Positions 17,226 to 27,784 are shown, numbered from the stretch's first letter. The stretch is 64,000 nucleotides of DNA from Methylonatrum sp040877625 (GCA_040877625.1 JBBDNK010000034.1:124001-188000); one strand, 5' to 3'. Numbers and translations: made by a program. Notes: generated by a model from the sequence alone, not told the origin.

Positions 17226-17698
17226 GCAAGGTCCCCCTGACCGTCCGCGGGGCGGAAAAGCTTCGCGCGGAACTCAATCGCCTGAAATACGAGGAGCGGC
17301 CGAGAATCATCGAGGCCATCGCGGAAGCGCGCGCACACGGCGATCTCAAGGAAAACGCCGAATACCATGCCGCCCGTGAGCAGCAGAGCTTCGTAGAGGG
17401 GCGTATCAAGGACATTGAGGGCAAGCTCTCCAACGCCCAGATCATTGATGTCACTCAGCTCAATGCCAACGGCAGGGTCGTGTTCGGGGCAACCGTGGAT
17501 CTGGTTGATGATGAATCCGGAGACGAATTTACCTACCGCATCGTTGGCGAGGACGAGGCCGATATCAAGGAAGGCATGATTTCCGTCCAGTCTCCCATCG
17601 CCCGCGCCCTGATCGGCAAGGAGGTAGGCGATATCGCCTCCGTGGACGCGCCCGGAGGTATCCGGGAGTACGAGATTGTGGATGTCAAATACATCTGA
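17222..17698 (+). CDS. greA: Transcription elongation factor GreA
   Basis: A 158-aa protein of canonical length. The N-terminal coiled-coil domain contains LKENAEYHAAREQQSFVEGRIKDIE, with the acidic tip entering the RNA polymerase secondary channel. The C-terminal FKBP-like domain holds VFGATVDLVDDESG and SPIARALIGKEVGD. GreA stimulates cleavage of backtracked transcripts. It starts inside the carB stop (four-base overlap), the carAB-greA order known from many proteobacteria. It faces the convergent yhbY, with 27 bases between. Confidence 0.97.
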   Translation: MSKVPLTVRGAEKLRAELNRLKYEERPRIIEAIAEARAHGDLKENAEYHAAREQQSFVEGRIKDIEGKLSNAQIIDVTQLNANGRVVFGATVDLVDDESGDEFTYRIVGEDEADIKEGMISVQSPIARALIGKEVGDIASVDAPGGIREYEIVDVKYI

Positions 17699-17725
17699 CC
17701 GCCGAGTTCGAACACCGCGGGCGTA

Positions 17726-18028
17726 TTACGGCAGGGCGATTCTCCGCTTCTTTTCAATGCGCGAGCGGCGGAAGATGAGGGCGATATTGCCGATGGCCTG
17801 CACCAGCGTTGCCTTGTTCTCGATGCAGATGCGCTCGATCAGTTCCCGTCGCTGGTCCCGGTCGTCGGCGACGGTTTTCACCTTGATGAGCTCATGATCA
17901 TCGAGGGCCTTGTCGATTTCCGCCTGCACGGCGGCTGTCAGCCCGGCGCCGCCCATCAGGACGACGGGTTTGAGGTCGTGGCCGAGGCGTCGCAGATGCC
18001 GTATCTGTTTATCGTTGAGCGTCGTCAT
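17726..18028 (-). CDS. yhbY: YhbY, CRM-domain RNA-binding ribosome assembly factor
   Basis: A 100-aa protein starting MTTLNDKQIRHLRRLGHDLKPVVLMG. The CRM fold shows in the KPVV-x-G-GL segment (VVLMGGAGLTAAVQAEIDKALDDHELIKVKTV) and IENKATLVQAIGNIALIFR. YhbY-type proteins bind pre-50S ribosomal particles. I chose ATG 18028 because the protein family starts there; the in-frame extension upstream runs into the divergent gene. The start codons of this gene (18026-18028) and of the plus-strand membrane-protein gene (18027-18029) overlap. Confidence 0.9.
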   Translation of the reverse strand: MTTLNDKQIRHLRRLGHDLKPVVLMGGAGLTAAVQAEIDKALDDHELIKVKTVADDRDQRRELIERICIENKATLVQAIGNIALIFRRSRIEKKRRIALP

Positions 18029-18323
18029 GTCTGATCGTTCCAGTCCACCGGAAATAGGGCGCGGGAGTGTATCACGGCCGCGGACCACAACTCACCGGGT
18101 TTTGCTGCCGGGAGTGAAGCTGGACCTGGCCGTGATACTGCTTCTACTGATGTGCCTGTGGTTCGCCGTGTCCATTGCGCCGCTTCCCGCGCGGCTGGAA
18201 CTGCCGCTGCTGTTCTCCGGCTCCGCGGCCGGCGGCCTCTGGTTGGCATGGCGCACCCGTCGGGCTCTTGCCCGGGCCCGGGCCGAGCTGACAGCCGGGG
18301 GAGGCGCCGATGGCGAGAAGTAA
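18027..18323 (+). CDS. Small two-helix membrane protein between yhbY and rlmE
   Basis: 98 aa from ATG 18027, or about 69 aa if translation begins at GTG 18114. Two membrane segments are clear: LDLAVILLLLMCLWFAVSIA and LELPLLFSGSAAGGLWLAW, followed by an Arg-rich cytoplasmic tail. The first 29 residues are polar and may be untranslated, because the ATG start overlaps the yhbY start codon on the other strand. Its stop overlaps the rlmE start by 14 bases, which supports it being translated and coupled to rlmE. No function recognised. Confidence 0.6.
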   Translation: MSDRSSPPEIGRGSVSRPRTTTHRVLLPGVKLDLAVILLLLMCLWFAVSIAPLPARLELPLLFSGSAAGGLWLAWRTRRALARARAELTAGGGADGEK

Positions 18324-18930
18324 GAGCAGCGGACGCTGGCTGAAGGAACATTTCAGCGATGAATACGTCAAACTGGCTCAGCGTCAGGGTTATCGCTCCC
18401 GGGCGGTGTTCAAGCTGCGTGAAATCGACGAGACGACGCGGCTGCTGCAGCCCGGCATGATGGTGGTGGACCTTGGAGCGGCTCCTGGAGGGTGGTCCCA
18501 GTACGCCGCCGGTGTGGTAGGGTCAGGAGGTTGTGTCATTGCCCTCGACATCCTGCCCATGGATGCACTCGCGGATGTCACCGTGATCCAGGCGGACTTC
18601 ACGGAAGACGAGGCCCTGGAGCAACTCGACGAGGCGTTGCGAGGGCGGGAAGTGGACCTTGTGATGTCGGACATGGCCCCCAATATCTCTGGCATGAAGG
18701 CTGTGGATCAGCCGCGTGCCATATATCTCGCGGAGTTGGCGCTGGATTTTTCCCGCCAGGTGCTGAAGCCGGGAGGAGATTTGCTCGTCAAGATCTTTCA
18801 GGGAGAAGGATTCGACGACTATCTGAAGACATTGCGAGCCGAGTTCGGTAGCGTAACTTCACGCAAACCGAAAGCATCTCGCGACCGTAGCCGGGAAGTG
18901 TATCTACTGGCCCGACAGAAAGTGGTGTAG
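18310..18930 (+). CDS. rlmE: 23S rRNA 2'-O-methyltransferase RlmE (FtsJ/RrmJ)
   Basis: A 206-aa Rossmann-fold methyltransferase. Family features are the opening KSSGRWLKEHFSDEYVKLAQ, YRSRAVFKLREIDE with the catalytic Lys, the SAM-binding VVDLGAAPGGWSQYAA, the catalytic Asp in MSDMAPNISG, and a C-terminal LLVKIFQGEGFDDYLK lysine motif. It methylates U2552 (E. coli numbering) in the A loop of 23S rRNA in nearly complete 50S particles. It lies upstream of ftsH, as in E. coli (rrmJ-ftsH). The small membrane protein overlaps its 5' end by 14 bases. Confidence 0.96.
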   Translation: MARSKSSGRWLKEHFSDEYVKLAQRQGYRSRAVFKLREIDETTRLLQPGMMVVDLGAAPGGWSQYAAGVVGSGGCVIALDILPMDALADVTVIQADFTEDEALEQLDEALRGREVDLVMSDMAPNISGMKAVDQPRAIYLAELALDFSRQVLKPGGDLLVKIFQGEGFDDYLKTLRAEFGSVTSRKPKASRDRSREVYLLARQKVV

Positions 18931-19024
18931 TAGTGTTGAATGACACCTCCACCGTTGTGTTTACCTAAAGTCTTCCGGCCTGCGGCCAGGCCGCCCGGAA
19001 GCGAACAGATCGAGGTATGTCACC

Positions 19025-20959
<1,935 letters not shown>

Positions 20960-20987
20960 GGAGCCTCTGATCTATTCCCATGGGGCG
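20960..20987. repeat. End of the palindromic miniature element after ftsH
   Basis: GGAGCCTCTGATCTATTC then CCATGGGGC (20960-20986) matches the arm of the copy at 49580. It begins one base after the ftsH TAA stop, and the preceding bases are TTAA, a YTAR sequence. The facing arm is not intact: 20988-21015 shows only weak resemblance, so the copy is truncated or degraded. folP translation signals follow directly. Confidence 0.65.
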
Positions 20988-21020
20988 CCTCAAGCTCGTC
21001 GATAATCAGGGAGACCCGGC

Positions 21021-21881
21021 GTGCGTGATCGGCAGGCGATGGCCGTGATACTGGATTGTGGTGGTCGCCCGCTGATTCTGGACAGACCGCGCGTGATGGG
21101 CGTGCTGAATATCACCCCCGATTCGTTTTCGGACGGGGGTGCTTTTCTGTCCCGCGATGCAGCTCTGGCTCAGGCATTCGCTATGGTTGAAGAGGGGGCC
21201 GACATCGTCGACGTGGGTGGTGAATCCACGCGGCCCGGCGCGGCTGATGTCAGTGCCGGCGAGGAGCTGGACCGTATCATGCCGGTTCTGGAAGTGCTTT
21301 GTCGGGAGTTGCCGGTGCCGGTGTCGGTGGATACCAGCAAGGCTGAAGTAATGACCGCCGCGGCATCGGCCGGGGCGGGACTGATAAATGACATCATGGC
21401 GCTCCGTGATGACGGCGCCATCGAAGCGGCTCGCGACACCGGCCTGCCGATCTGCCTGATGCACATGCAGGGTCGGCCCCGGACCATGCAGGAAAATCCC
21501 AGCTATGATGACGTCGTTGCCGAGGTGAAGGCATTCCTGGGTGAGCGCGTGGCGGCGTGCGTGGGTGCGGGCATCTCCCGCCAACGCCTGCTGCTGGATC
21601 CGGGATTCGGCTTCGGCAAGGCGCTGTCGCATAATTACCGCTTGCTCAGAGAGCTGGGGAGCATTGCGGCCATGGGGCTGCCGGTCGTCGTGGGCATGTC
21701 GCGCAAGAGCATGATCGGTCAGGTGTTGAACCGTCCATCTGATCAGCGCCTCTACGGCAGCGTGGCGGCGGCCGTGCTTGCCGCCGCCCATGGGGTCCGG
21801 CTGATAAGGACGCACGATGTGGCGCCCACGGTTGATGCGCTGGCAGTCGTTCATGCCGCCATGCAGGACGATACGAGCTGA
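21021..21881 (+). CDS. folP: Dihydropteroate synthase
   Basis: A 286-aa TIM-barrel enzyme. The two DHPS signatures are present: VMGVLNITPDSFSDGG near the N-terminus and DIVDVGGESTRPGA. Further substrate-site motifs are DPGFGFGK and GMSRKSMIG. It joins 4-aminobenzoate to the pterin diphosphate in folate synthesis, the step blocked by sulfonamides. GTG 21021 is preceded by GGGAG at good spacing; ATG 21039 is the alternative and matches the usual family length. It follows ftsH by about 60 bases containing a MITE remnant, and leads into glmM, the order seen in E. coli. Confidence 0.95.
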   Translation: MRDRQAMAVILDCGGRPLILDRPRVMGVLNITPDSFSDGGAFLSRDAALAQAFAMVEEGADIVDVGGESTRPGAADVSAGEELDRIMPVLEVLCRELPVPVSVDTSKAEVMTAAASAGAGLINDIMALRDDGAIEAARDTGLPICLMHMQGRPRTMQENPSYDDVVAEVKAFLGERVAACVGAGISRQRLLLDPGFGFGKALSHNYRLLRELGSIAAMGLPVVVGMSRKSMIGQVLNRPSDQRLYGSVAAAVLAAAHGVRLIRTHDVAPTVDALAVVHAAMQDDTS

Positions 21882-21970
21882 GAGCCGCCGGGAGATGCGG
21901 CAGGGACGGTTCGGTTCATCGGGGCGAACCGTGTTGTACACCACGGAAGGACACATAGGACGACATACCA

Positions 21971-23308
21971 ATGAGCAGACGTTATTTCGGAACCGACGGA
22001 ATTCGTGGTCGGGTCGGTGAATACCCCATTACCGCGGATTTCATGCTCAAGCTGGGCTGGGCCATGGGCCGGGTGCTTGCCCGCCAGGACAAGCGGATGG
22101 TGCTGGTGGGCAAGGACACGCGCATTTCCGGTTACATGTTTGAATCGGCCCTGGAAGCGGGGCTCTCCGCCGCGGGAACCGATATCCGTCTGCTCGGACC
22201 CATGCCGACCCCGGCCGTGGCCTACCTGACGGCTACGTTGCACGCCGGAGCAGGGGTTGTCATCAGCGCCTCCCACAATCCCCATGAGGATAACGGCATC
22301 AAGTTTTTCTCCGGCGAAGGCCACAAGCTGGATGACGATACCGAGGCCGCCATCGAGGCCGAACTGGAAAAGCCGCTGGAAACCGTTCCCTCCGGAAAGC
22401 TTGGCAAGGCGTCGAGAATGAGCGATGCGCCCGGACGTTACATCGAATTCTGCAAGGGTACGGTGGGCCGGTCCCGGCGCCTGGACGGCATGACGCTGGT
22501 AATGGATTGTGCCAACGGCGCCACCTACCATGTTGGCCCCGAGGTCTTCAGGGAGCTTGGTGCCCGAGTGATACCCATGGGGTACCAGCCGGACGGCCTG
22601 AACATCAACGTTCAGTGCGGTTCCACGCATACCGCGACGCTGCAGGCCGCCGTGCTCGAGCACGGTGCGGACGCCGGTATCGCCTTCGACGGCGACGGTG
22701 ACCGCGTCATCATGATCGATGAGAGCGGCGAGACCGTGGACGGCGATGAGCTGTTGTACATTATCGCCTGCGCACGACAGGCGACCGGGCACCTGCGCGG
22801 ACCGGTGGTGGGAACGCTGATGAGCAATCTTGGCCTGGAAGTTGCCTTGAACGGTCTGGATATCGGTTTTCGTCGCGCCAGGGTGGGAGATCGCTATGTA
22901 ATGGAAATGTTGCGAGCCGAACAGGGCATGCTGGGCGGTGAATCTTCCGGGCACATTGTCTGCCTCGACCGAACCACGACCGGTGACGGAATCGTGTCCG
23001 CCCTGCAGGTGCTGGAAACCATGGTTCGTACCGGCAATTCACTTCGCACGCTAAAAAGCGGCATGACCAAATTCCCTCAGCACATGATCAATGTGCCGGT
23101 GGCCCGAGGAGCGGACCCCGTGAAGCACGAGACCGTACAACAGGCGGTCAAGGCCATTGAGCGCGATCTGAATGGCCAGGGCAGGGTATTGCTGCGGCCT
23201 TCCGGTACAGAGCCGGTGATCCGCGTGATGGTGGAGGGCCGCGATGTGGAACAGGTGCATCGATGCACCGAGCGCTTGGCCGAAGTGGTGGGTAACGCAC
23301 TGCAATAG
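21971..23308 (+). CDS. glmM: Phosphoglucosamine mutase
   Basis: A 445-aa alpha-D-phosphohexomutase. It has the N-terminus RRYFGTDGIRGRVGEYPIT, the active-site Ser101 in ISASHNPHEDNGIKFF, the metal-binding DGDGDR loop (FDGDGDRVIMIDE), the sugar-binding GGESSGH loop and the phosphate-binding RPSGTEPVIRVMVE at the C-terminus. It converts glucosamine-6-phosphate to glucosamine-1-phosphate for peptidoglycan and LPS precursors. Same strand as folP, separated by 89 bases. Confidence 0.97.
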   Translation: MSRRYFGTDGIRGRVGEYPITADFMLKLGWAMGRVLARQDKRMVLVGKDTRISGYMFESALEAGLSAAGTDIRLLGPMPTPAVAYLTATLHAGAGVVISASHNPHEDNGIKFFSGEGHKLDDDTEAAIEAELEKPLETVPSGKLGKASRMSDAPGRYIEFCKGTVGRSRRLDGMTLVMDCANGATYHVGPEVFRELGARVIPMGYQPDGLNINVQCGSTHTATLQAAVLEHGADAGIAFDGDGDRVIMIDESGETVDGDELLYIIACARQATGHLRGPVVGTLMSNLGLEVALNGLDIGFRRARVGDRYVMEMLRAEQGMLGGESSGHIVCLDRTTTGDGIVSALQVLETMVRTGNSLRTLKSGMTKFPQHMINVPVARGADPVKHETVQQAVKAIERDLNGQGRVLLRPSGTEPVIRVMVEGRDVEQVHRCTERLAEVVGNALQ

Positions 23309-23450
23309 GCCGTGATTTTCCCGTGCCATTCAAGCCCGGCCTCGACAATTTTGCACGGGTTCCTTAACATTCCGCCCTGATTTCAAAAATCTTCGACCGA
23401 CCGGTGTTGGATAGAGGCGGTTCGGAAGTCGCCGTTAAGGGAGTATACGG

Positions 23451-24233
23451 ATGCGTCAGCCGCTGGTAGCTGGCAACTGGAAGATGCATGGTACGCGGCG
23501 CAGCGTTTGCGATCTCGCAGATGCGGTGGCTGCCGGTGCCGCGGATGTCGGCGATGTTCATGTAGCCGTGGCGCCACCCAGCATCTACATTGCGCCGGTC
23601 GCCGAGCGCCTGAAGGGCTCTGCCGTCAGTCTGGGCGCGCAGAATCTTTGCGACCAGGATGAGGGCGCTCGCACTGGCGAGATCAGTGCACCGATGCTCC
23701 GGGAGTATGGCTGCGCGTTCGCCATTGTCGGGCATTCGGAGCGGCGGCAGTATTACGGCGAGAGTGATGCCCTGGTGGCGGCGCGTACCGCGGCGGCGCT
23801 GCGGGGCGGGCTCATGCCCATCCTGTGTGTCGGCGAGACGCTGCCTGAACGCGAGGCCGGGCAGGCCGAGGCAGTGGTGGTGCGTCAGTTGCGGGCCGTT
23901 GCGGGCCTGGTCGGCGTAGACGGGCTGGCAGGGACGGTCATCGCCTACGAGCCGGTGTGGGCTATCGGAACGGGCTTGAGCGCCACGCCCGAGCAGGCCC
24001 AGGCCATGCACGCGCTTATCAGGGACACGCTGCGACTTCAGCACCGCGAGCTGGCGAGCACGGTACGGATTCTTTACGGGGGCAGCGTCAAGCCGGACAA
24101 TGCGGCAGCCCTTTTTGCAATGCCTGACATCAATGGCGGGCTGATCGGCGGAGCAGCGCTCAATGCCGACATGTTTCTCGCCATTTGCCGTGCCGCGGCC
24201 AAGTCCGGCGCGGCACCACAAGAGAGGACCTGA
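23451..24233 (+). CDS. tpiA: Triose-phosphate isomerase
   Basis: A 260-aa TIM barrel, slightly longer than the usual 250. Motifs: AGNWKMHG (catalytic Asn-Lys), VGHSERR with the electrophilic His, the catalytic Glu in AYEPVWAIGTG, and phosphate loops GGSVKPDNA and GGLIGGAAL. It interconverts dihydroxyacetone phosphate and glyceraldehyde-3-phosphate. The TGA stop overlaps the secG ATG by one base. It is preceded by a 142-base gap after glmM. Confidence 0.97.
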   Translation: MRQPLVAGNWKMHGTRRSVCDLADAVAAGAADVGDVHVAVAPPSIYIAPVAERLKGSAVSLGAQNLCDQDEGARTGEISAPMLREYGCAFAIVGHSERRQYYGESDALVAARTAAALRGGLMPILCVGETLPEREAGQAEAVVVRQLRAVAGLVGVDGLAGTVIAYEPVWAIGTGLSATPEQAQAMHALIRDTLRLQHRELASTVRILYGGSVKPDNAAALFAMPDINGGLIGGAALNADMFLAICRAAAKSGAAPQERT

Positions 24234-24613
24234 TGGGACAGATCATTCTGGTATTTCACGTCGCCATCGCCGTTGTAATGGTGGTGCTTATACTGCTTCA
24301 GCACGGCAAGGGCGCCGATGCCGGCGCTGCCTTTGGCAGCGGAGCATCCAGCACCGTTTTCGGGTCACGCGGCTCTGCCTCGTTCCTGACCAGGGTGACG
24401 GCCGCGCTTGCGACGGGGTTTTTCGTCACCAGCCTGACCCTGGCAATGATCGCGGCAAAGGAGGCGGGTCCGGTCAGCGTGGTGGACCGCGTCGGCGAGC
24501 GCGAGCCTGCCACCGAGCCGCGCCAGGCGCCCGGCGCCCCGGATGAAGCTGAAGAATCGCAGCGCGACGATGATGCCGGTTCCGGCATGGCACCGCCTCC
24601 GCCCGCCGAGTGA
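24233..24613 (+). CDS. secG: SecG, preprotein translocase subunit
   Basis: A 126-aa protein with two membrane helices: IILVFHVAIAVVMVVLILLQ with the conserved HGKGADAGAAFG loop, then FLTRVTAALATGFFVTSLTLAMI. An acidic/Pro-rich C-terminal tail (EREPATEPRQAPGAPDEAEE...) is also typical. It assists SecYE during export. It begins in the tpiA stop codon, so the two are translationally linked. tRNA-Leu follows after 85 bases, as in many gammaproteobacteria. Confidence 0.96.
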   Translation: MGQIILVFHVAIAVVMVVLILLQHGKGADAGAAFGSGASSTVFGSRGSASFLTRVTAALATGFFVTSLTLAMIAAKEAGPVSVVDRVGEREPATEPRQAPGAPDEAEESQRDDDAGSGMAPPPPAE

Positions 24614-24637
24614 TTGACGCAATTCCGAGGATGCGGC

Positions 24638-24666
24638 TTGCCGCACTGAGGCAAGGTTGCTAGACT
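24638..24666 (+). promoter_or_regulatory. Promoter of tRNA-Leu
   Basis: TTGCCG (24638-24643), a 17-base spacer and TAGACT (24661-24666) make a good sigma-70 promoter ending 32 bases before the tRNA. A short GC-rich stretch follows the -10 element. Confidence 0.6.
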
Positions 24667-24698
24667 CTCCGCGCCTTGCGGGATCCAGCCCGAACCAT

Positions 24699-24783
24699 GC
24701 GGATGTGGTGGAACTGGTAGACACGCTGTCTTGAGGGGGCAGTGGCGAAAGCCGTGCCGGTTCGAGTCCGGCCATCCGCACCA
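24699..24783 (+). tRNA. tRNA-Leu (anticodon GAG)
   Basis: An 85-base class II tRNA with encoded CCA. The acceptor stem GCGGATG (24699-24705) pairs with CATCCGC (24773-24779). The anticodon stem CTGTC/GGCAG closes the loop TTGAGGG, giving anticodon GAG, which reads CUC and CUU. A long variable arm (GTGGCGAAAGCC) and the T arm GCCGGTTCGAGTCCGGC are present. Confidence 0.95.
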
Positions 24784-24856
24784 TCTCTTCAGGGAGGTTG
24801 CCGTTCTGGCTGTCTCCTAAGTTATTGTTTTTTAATGTAATTTAATCCGATGTCGC

Positions 24857-24885
24857 TTGACACTGACAGTCGGGCGCCTTACACT
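24857..24885 (+). promoter_or_regulatory. Promoter of the nuo operon
   Basis: TTGACA (24857-24862), a 17-base spacer and TACACT (24880-24885) form a strong sigma-70 promoter about 73 bases before the nuoA ATG. The AT-rich tract at about 24820-24850 upstream could act as an UP element. Confidence 0.7.
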
Positions 24886-24957
24886 GGCGCCCCATTCAGT
24901 CAGGCGGTGCGCCTGCCCGCCAAGCGGCGGACAGGTCATTGAGGGACGGACGCACGC

Positions 24958-25314
24958 ATGCTAGAAAGCTACCTGCCAATCCTGTTGTTCATCCTGATCG
25001 GGCTCGGTCTTGGTCTGGCGCTTATCATCGCTGGATTCGTGCTTGGTCCCAGTAGACCCAACGATGACAAGCTGTCGCCGTACGAATGTGGATTCGAGGC
25101 CTTTGAAGATTCACGGATGAAGTTCGACGTGCGGTATTACCTCGTTGCCATCCTGTTCATCATCTTCGATCTGGAAATCGCTTTCCTCTTCCCCTGGGCC
25201 ATTTCACTGGATTCGGTCGGCCTGTTCGGGTTTGCCTCCATGGGGATTTTCCTGGCGATTCTGTTGATCGGGTTTCTCTACGAGTGGAAGAGGGGGGCGC
25301 TGGAATGGGAATAG
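24958..25314 (+). CDS. nuoA: NADH-quinone oxidoreductase subunit A
   Basis: A 118-aa membrane subunit with three helices and the conserved loop KLSPYECGFEAFEDSRMKFDVRYYLVAILFIIFDLEIAFLFPWA; the Cys-Gly-Phe motif forms part of the quinone-site loop. First gene of a complete nuoA-N operon on the plus strand. Its end overlaps the start of nuoB by 10 bases. Confidence 0.97.
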   Translation: MLESYLPILLFILIGLGLGLALIIAGFVLGPSRPNDDKLSPYECGFEAFEDSRMKFDVRYYLVAILFIIFDLEIAFLFPWAISLDSVGLFGFASMGIFLAILLIGFLYEWKRGALEWE

Positions 25315-25781
25315 AAGGCGTTCTCGAGAAAGGGTTTGTCACCACCTCCGCCGACAAGCTGATCAACTGGGCCAGAACCGGTTCCATGTGGCCCATGACG
25401 TTCGGTCTGGCCTGTTGTGCCGTGGAAATGATGCACGCCGGCGCGGCCCGGTACGATCTCGACCGTTTCGGCATCGTTTTCCGGCCCAGCCCCCGGCAGT
25501 CGGACGTCATGATTGTGGCGGGTACGCTCTGCAACAAGATGGCCCCGGCGCTGCGCAAGGTCTACGACCAGATGAGTGATCCCAAGTGGGTAATCTCCAT
25601 GGGGTCCTGCGCCAACGGTGGTGGCTATTACCACTATTCGTATTCGGTGGTGCGCGGTTGCGACCGCATTGTGCCCGTGGATGTCTACGTGCCGGGGTGT
25701 CCACCCACGGCCGAGGCGCTGCTCTACGGAATTGTGCAGTTGCAGAACAAGATCCGCCGCACCAATACCATTGCCCGCTGA
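25305..25781 (+). CDS. nuoB: NADH-quinone oxidoreductase subunit B
   Basis: A 158-aa peripheral-arm subunit that carries the terminal [4Fe-4S] cluster N2. The ligands are visible in FGLACCAVEMM (Cys-Cys), MGSCANGGGYYHYSY and VPGCPPTAEALLYG. It starts at ATG 25305 (MGIEGVLEKGFVTTSADKL) inside the end of nuoA; an in-frame upstream ATG at 25284 would add seven residues and is less likely. It passes electrons to ubiquinone. Confidence 0.97.
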   Translation: MGIEGVLEKGFVTTSADKLINWARTGSMWPMTFGLACCAVEMMHAGAARYDLDRFGIVFRPSPRQSDVMIVAGTLCNKMAPALRKVYDQMSDPKWVISMGSCANGGGYYHYSYSVVRGCDRIVPVDVYVPGCPPTAEALLYGIVQLQNKIRRTNTIAR

Positions 25782-25803
25782 GTCAACGACGGAGCGACCG
25801 TCC

Positions 25804-26538
25804 ATGCCAGATGCCCGAATCGCACTAGCAGAGCGCCTGCAGGAGGTGTTCAGTGCCAGGCTGATCACCTGCGCGACTGCTGTCGGTGAAGTGACAGTCG
25901 AAGTCACGCCCGCGGAACTCGTCGGCGTGATGCACGAACTCCGCGATCATCCCGACCTGCGTTTCGAGCAACTGACCGATCTGTGCGGCGTTGATTACGC
26001 AGCCTATGGTGAGGACGAATGGATCACCGAGCAGGCCTCCAGCGGTGGCTTCTCTCGCGGTGTGCGTGGCAACAGTTTTGCGCGCATGGGTCTGACCGGC
26101 ATATACGGCGTGGACACCATCACGGAAGTGACCGGCAGGCGTTTCGCAGCGGTCTACCACCTGCTTTCCCTGACCCATAACCACCGTCTCCGGGTGCGCG
26201 TGTACTGCGAGGACGACAACTTCCCCGTGCTGGATACCGTTGTGCCGGTCTGGGCCGGTGCCAACTGGTTCGAGCGTGAGGCCTTCGATCTTTACGGCAT
26301 CATCTTCGACGGCCATCCGGACCTGCGGCGGCTGCTGACCGATTACGGTTTCGTCGGCCACCCGTTCCGCAAGGATTTCCCGCTTATCGGCAATGTCGAG
26401 GTGCGTTACAACGAAGAAAAAGGACGGGTGGTTTACGAGCCCGTTTCCATCGAACCCCGGGTGCTGGTGCCGCGGGTGATCCGGCATGATAGCCGCTACG
26501 CCGATCGCATGGCCGAGGAGGGTTCGAACGATGGCTGA
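25804..26538 (+). CDS. nuoC: NADH-quinone oxidoreductase subunit C
   Basis: A 244-aa subunit of the 30-kDa family. Start MPDARIALAERLQEVF at ATG 25804; the longer in-frame reading through nuoB is excluded. Family motifs: LTDLCGVDY, VPVWAGANWFEREAFDLYGIIFDGHPDLRRLLTDYGFVGHPFRKDFPL. nuoC and nuoD are separate genes here, unlike the fused nuoCD of enterobacteria. The last codons overlap nuoD by eight bases. Confidence 0.97.
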   Translation: MPDARIALAERLQEVFSARLITCATAVGEVTVEVTPAELVGVMHELRDHPDLRFEQLTDLCGVDYAAYGEDEWITEQASSGGFSRGVRGNSFARMGLTGIYGVDTITEVTGRRFAAVYHLLSLTHNHRLRVRVYCEDDNFPVLDTVVPVWAGANWFEREAFDLYGIIFDGHPDLRRLLTDYGFVGHPFRKDFPLIGNVEVRYNEEKGRVVYEPVSIEPRVLVPRVIRHDSRYADRMAEEGSNDG

Positions 26539-27784
26539 TATTCGCTCCTACACCATGAACTTCGGGCCGCAGCATCCCGCCGCTCATGGCGTGTTGCGCC
26601 TGGTGCTGGAGATGGAAGGCGAAGTGGTGCGACGCGCGGATCCGCATATCGGGCTGCTGCACCGGGCGACCGAGAAGCTGGCCGAAAGCAAGCCGTTCAA
26701 TCAGAGCATCGGCTACATGGACCGGCTCGATTATGTCTCCATGATGTGCAACGAGCACGGTTACGTGCTGGCCATCGAAAAACTGCTGGGCATCACGCCG
26801 CCGAAGCGGGCCCAGTACATCCGCGTGATGTTCGACGAGATTACCCGCATCCTCAATCACCTGATGTGGCTTGGCGCGCACGGGCTGGATGTGGGCGCGA
26901 TGACGGTCTTTCTGTATTGCTTCCGCGAGCGGGAAGATCTGATGGATTGCTACGAAGCCGTATCCGGCGCGCGCCTGCACGCCACTTATTATCGCCCGGG
27001 GGGTGTCTATCGCGATCTGCCGGATCGCATGCCGCAGTATCAGCCGTCGAAATTCCGCGGTGAGAAAGATCTGGAGCGCCTGAACGCGGCTCGACAGGGC
27101 TCGCTGCTGGACTTCATCGACGACTTTTGCCGCCGTTTCCCCGGCTGCGTGGACGATTACGAAACCCTGCTCACCGACAACCGGATCTGGAAGCAGCGCC
27201 TCGTGGGCATCGGTACCGTGTCGCCTGAACGCGCGCTCGAACTGGGCTTCACCGGCCCCATGCTGAGGGGATCCGGCGTGGAGTGGGATCTGCGCAGAAA
27301 GCAGCCTTATGAAGTCTATGACGAACTGGACTTCGATATCCCTGTTGGCACCAACGGCGACAGCTATGACCGCTATCTGGTGCGCGTCGAGGAGATGCGC
27401 CAGTCATGCCGTATCGTCAGCCAGTGTGTGGACTGGCTGCGCAAGAATCCCGGCCCGGTGATCGTCGAGGATCACAAGGTGATACCGCCCAGCCGGGAGG
27501 AGATGAAGGATGACATGGAATCCCTCATCCACCATTTCAAGCTGTTCACCGAAGGCTATTGCGTGCCCGAGGGTGAGGTCTACGCGGCGGTGGAGGCCCC
27601 GAAGGGCGAATTCGGCTGCTACCTGATCTCCGATGGTGCCAACAAGCCCTATCGGCTCAAGGTGCGCGCTCCAGGCTTTGCGCATCTGGCGGCCATGGAC
27701 GAAATGGTTCGCGGCCACATGCTGGCCGACGTGGTGGCCATTATCGGAACACAGGACATTGTATTCGGGGAGATCGACCGTTGA
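26531..27784 (+). CDS. nuoD: NADH-quinone oxidoreductase subunit D
   Basis: A 417-aa 49-kDa-family subunit. It begins MADIRSYTMNFGPQHPAAHGVLRL, the conserved HPAAHG quinone-site loop, and includes PHIGLLHRATEKLAE, YMDRLDYVSMM and a C-terminus ending DIVFGEIDR. With NuoB it forms the ubiquinone reduction site. The ATG at 26531 is chosen to match the family; upstream in-frame sequence belongs to nuoC. It overlaps the TTG start of nuoE by four bases. Confidence 0.97.
   Translation: MADIRSYTMNFGPQHPAAHGVLRLVLEMEGEVVRRADPHIGLLHRATEKLAESKPFNQSIGYMDRLDYVSMMCNEHGYVLAIEKLLGITPPKRAQYIRVMFDEITRILNHLMWLGAHGLDVGAMTVFLYCFREREDLMDCYEAVSGARLHATYYRPGGVYRDLPDRMPQYQPSKFRGEKDLERLNAARQGSLLDFIDDFCRRFPGCVDDYETLLTDNRIWKQRLVGIGTVSPERALELGFTGPMLRGSGVEWDLRRKQPYEVYDELDFDIPVGTNGDSYDRYLVRVEEMRQSCRIVSQCVDWLRKNPGPVIVEDHKVIPPSREEMKDDMESLIHHFKLFTEGYCVPEGEVYAAVEAPKGEFGCYLISDGANKPYRLKVRAPGFAHLAAMDEMVRGHMLADVVAIIGTQDIVFGEIDR

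Noticed and set aside
18931..19024. Hairpin before ftsH (CTTCCGG...CCGGAAG) as terminator
   Set aside because: No T-run follows and rlmE-ftsH are normally cotranscribed; left unannotated.
20988..21015. Right arm of the element after ftsH
   Set aside because: Only short, gapped similarity (GATAATCAGGGAG) to the expected arm; could be chance and overlaps the folP ribosome binding site.
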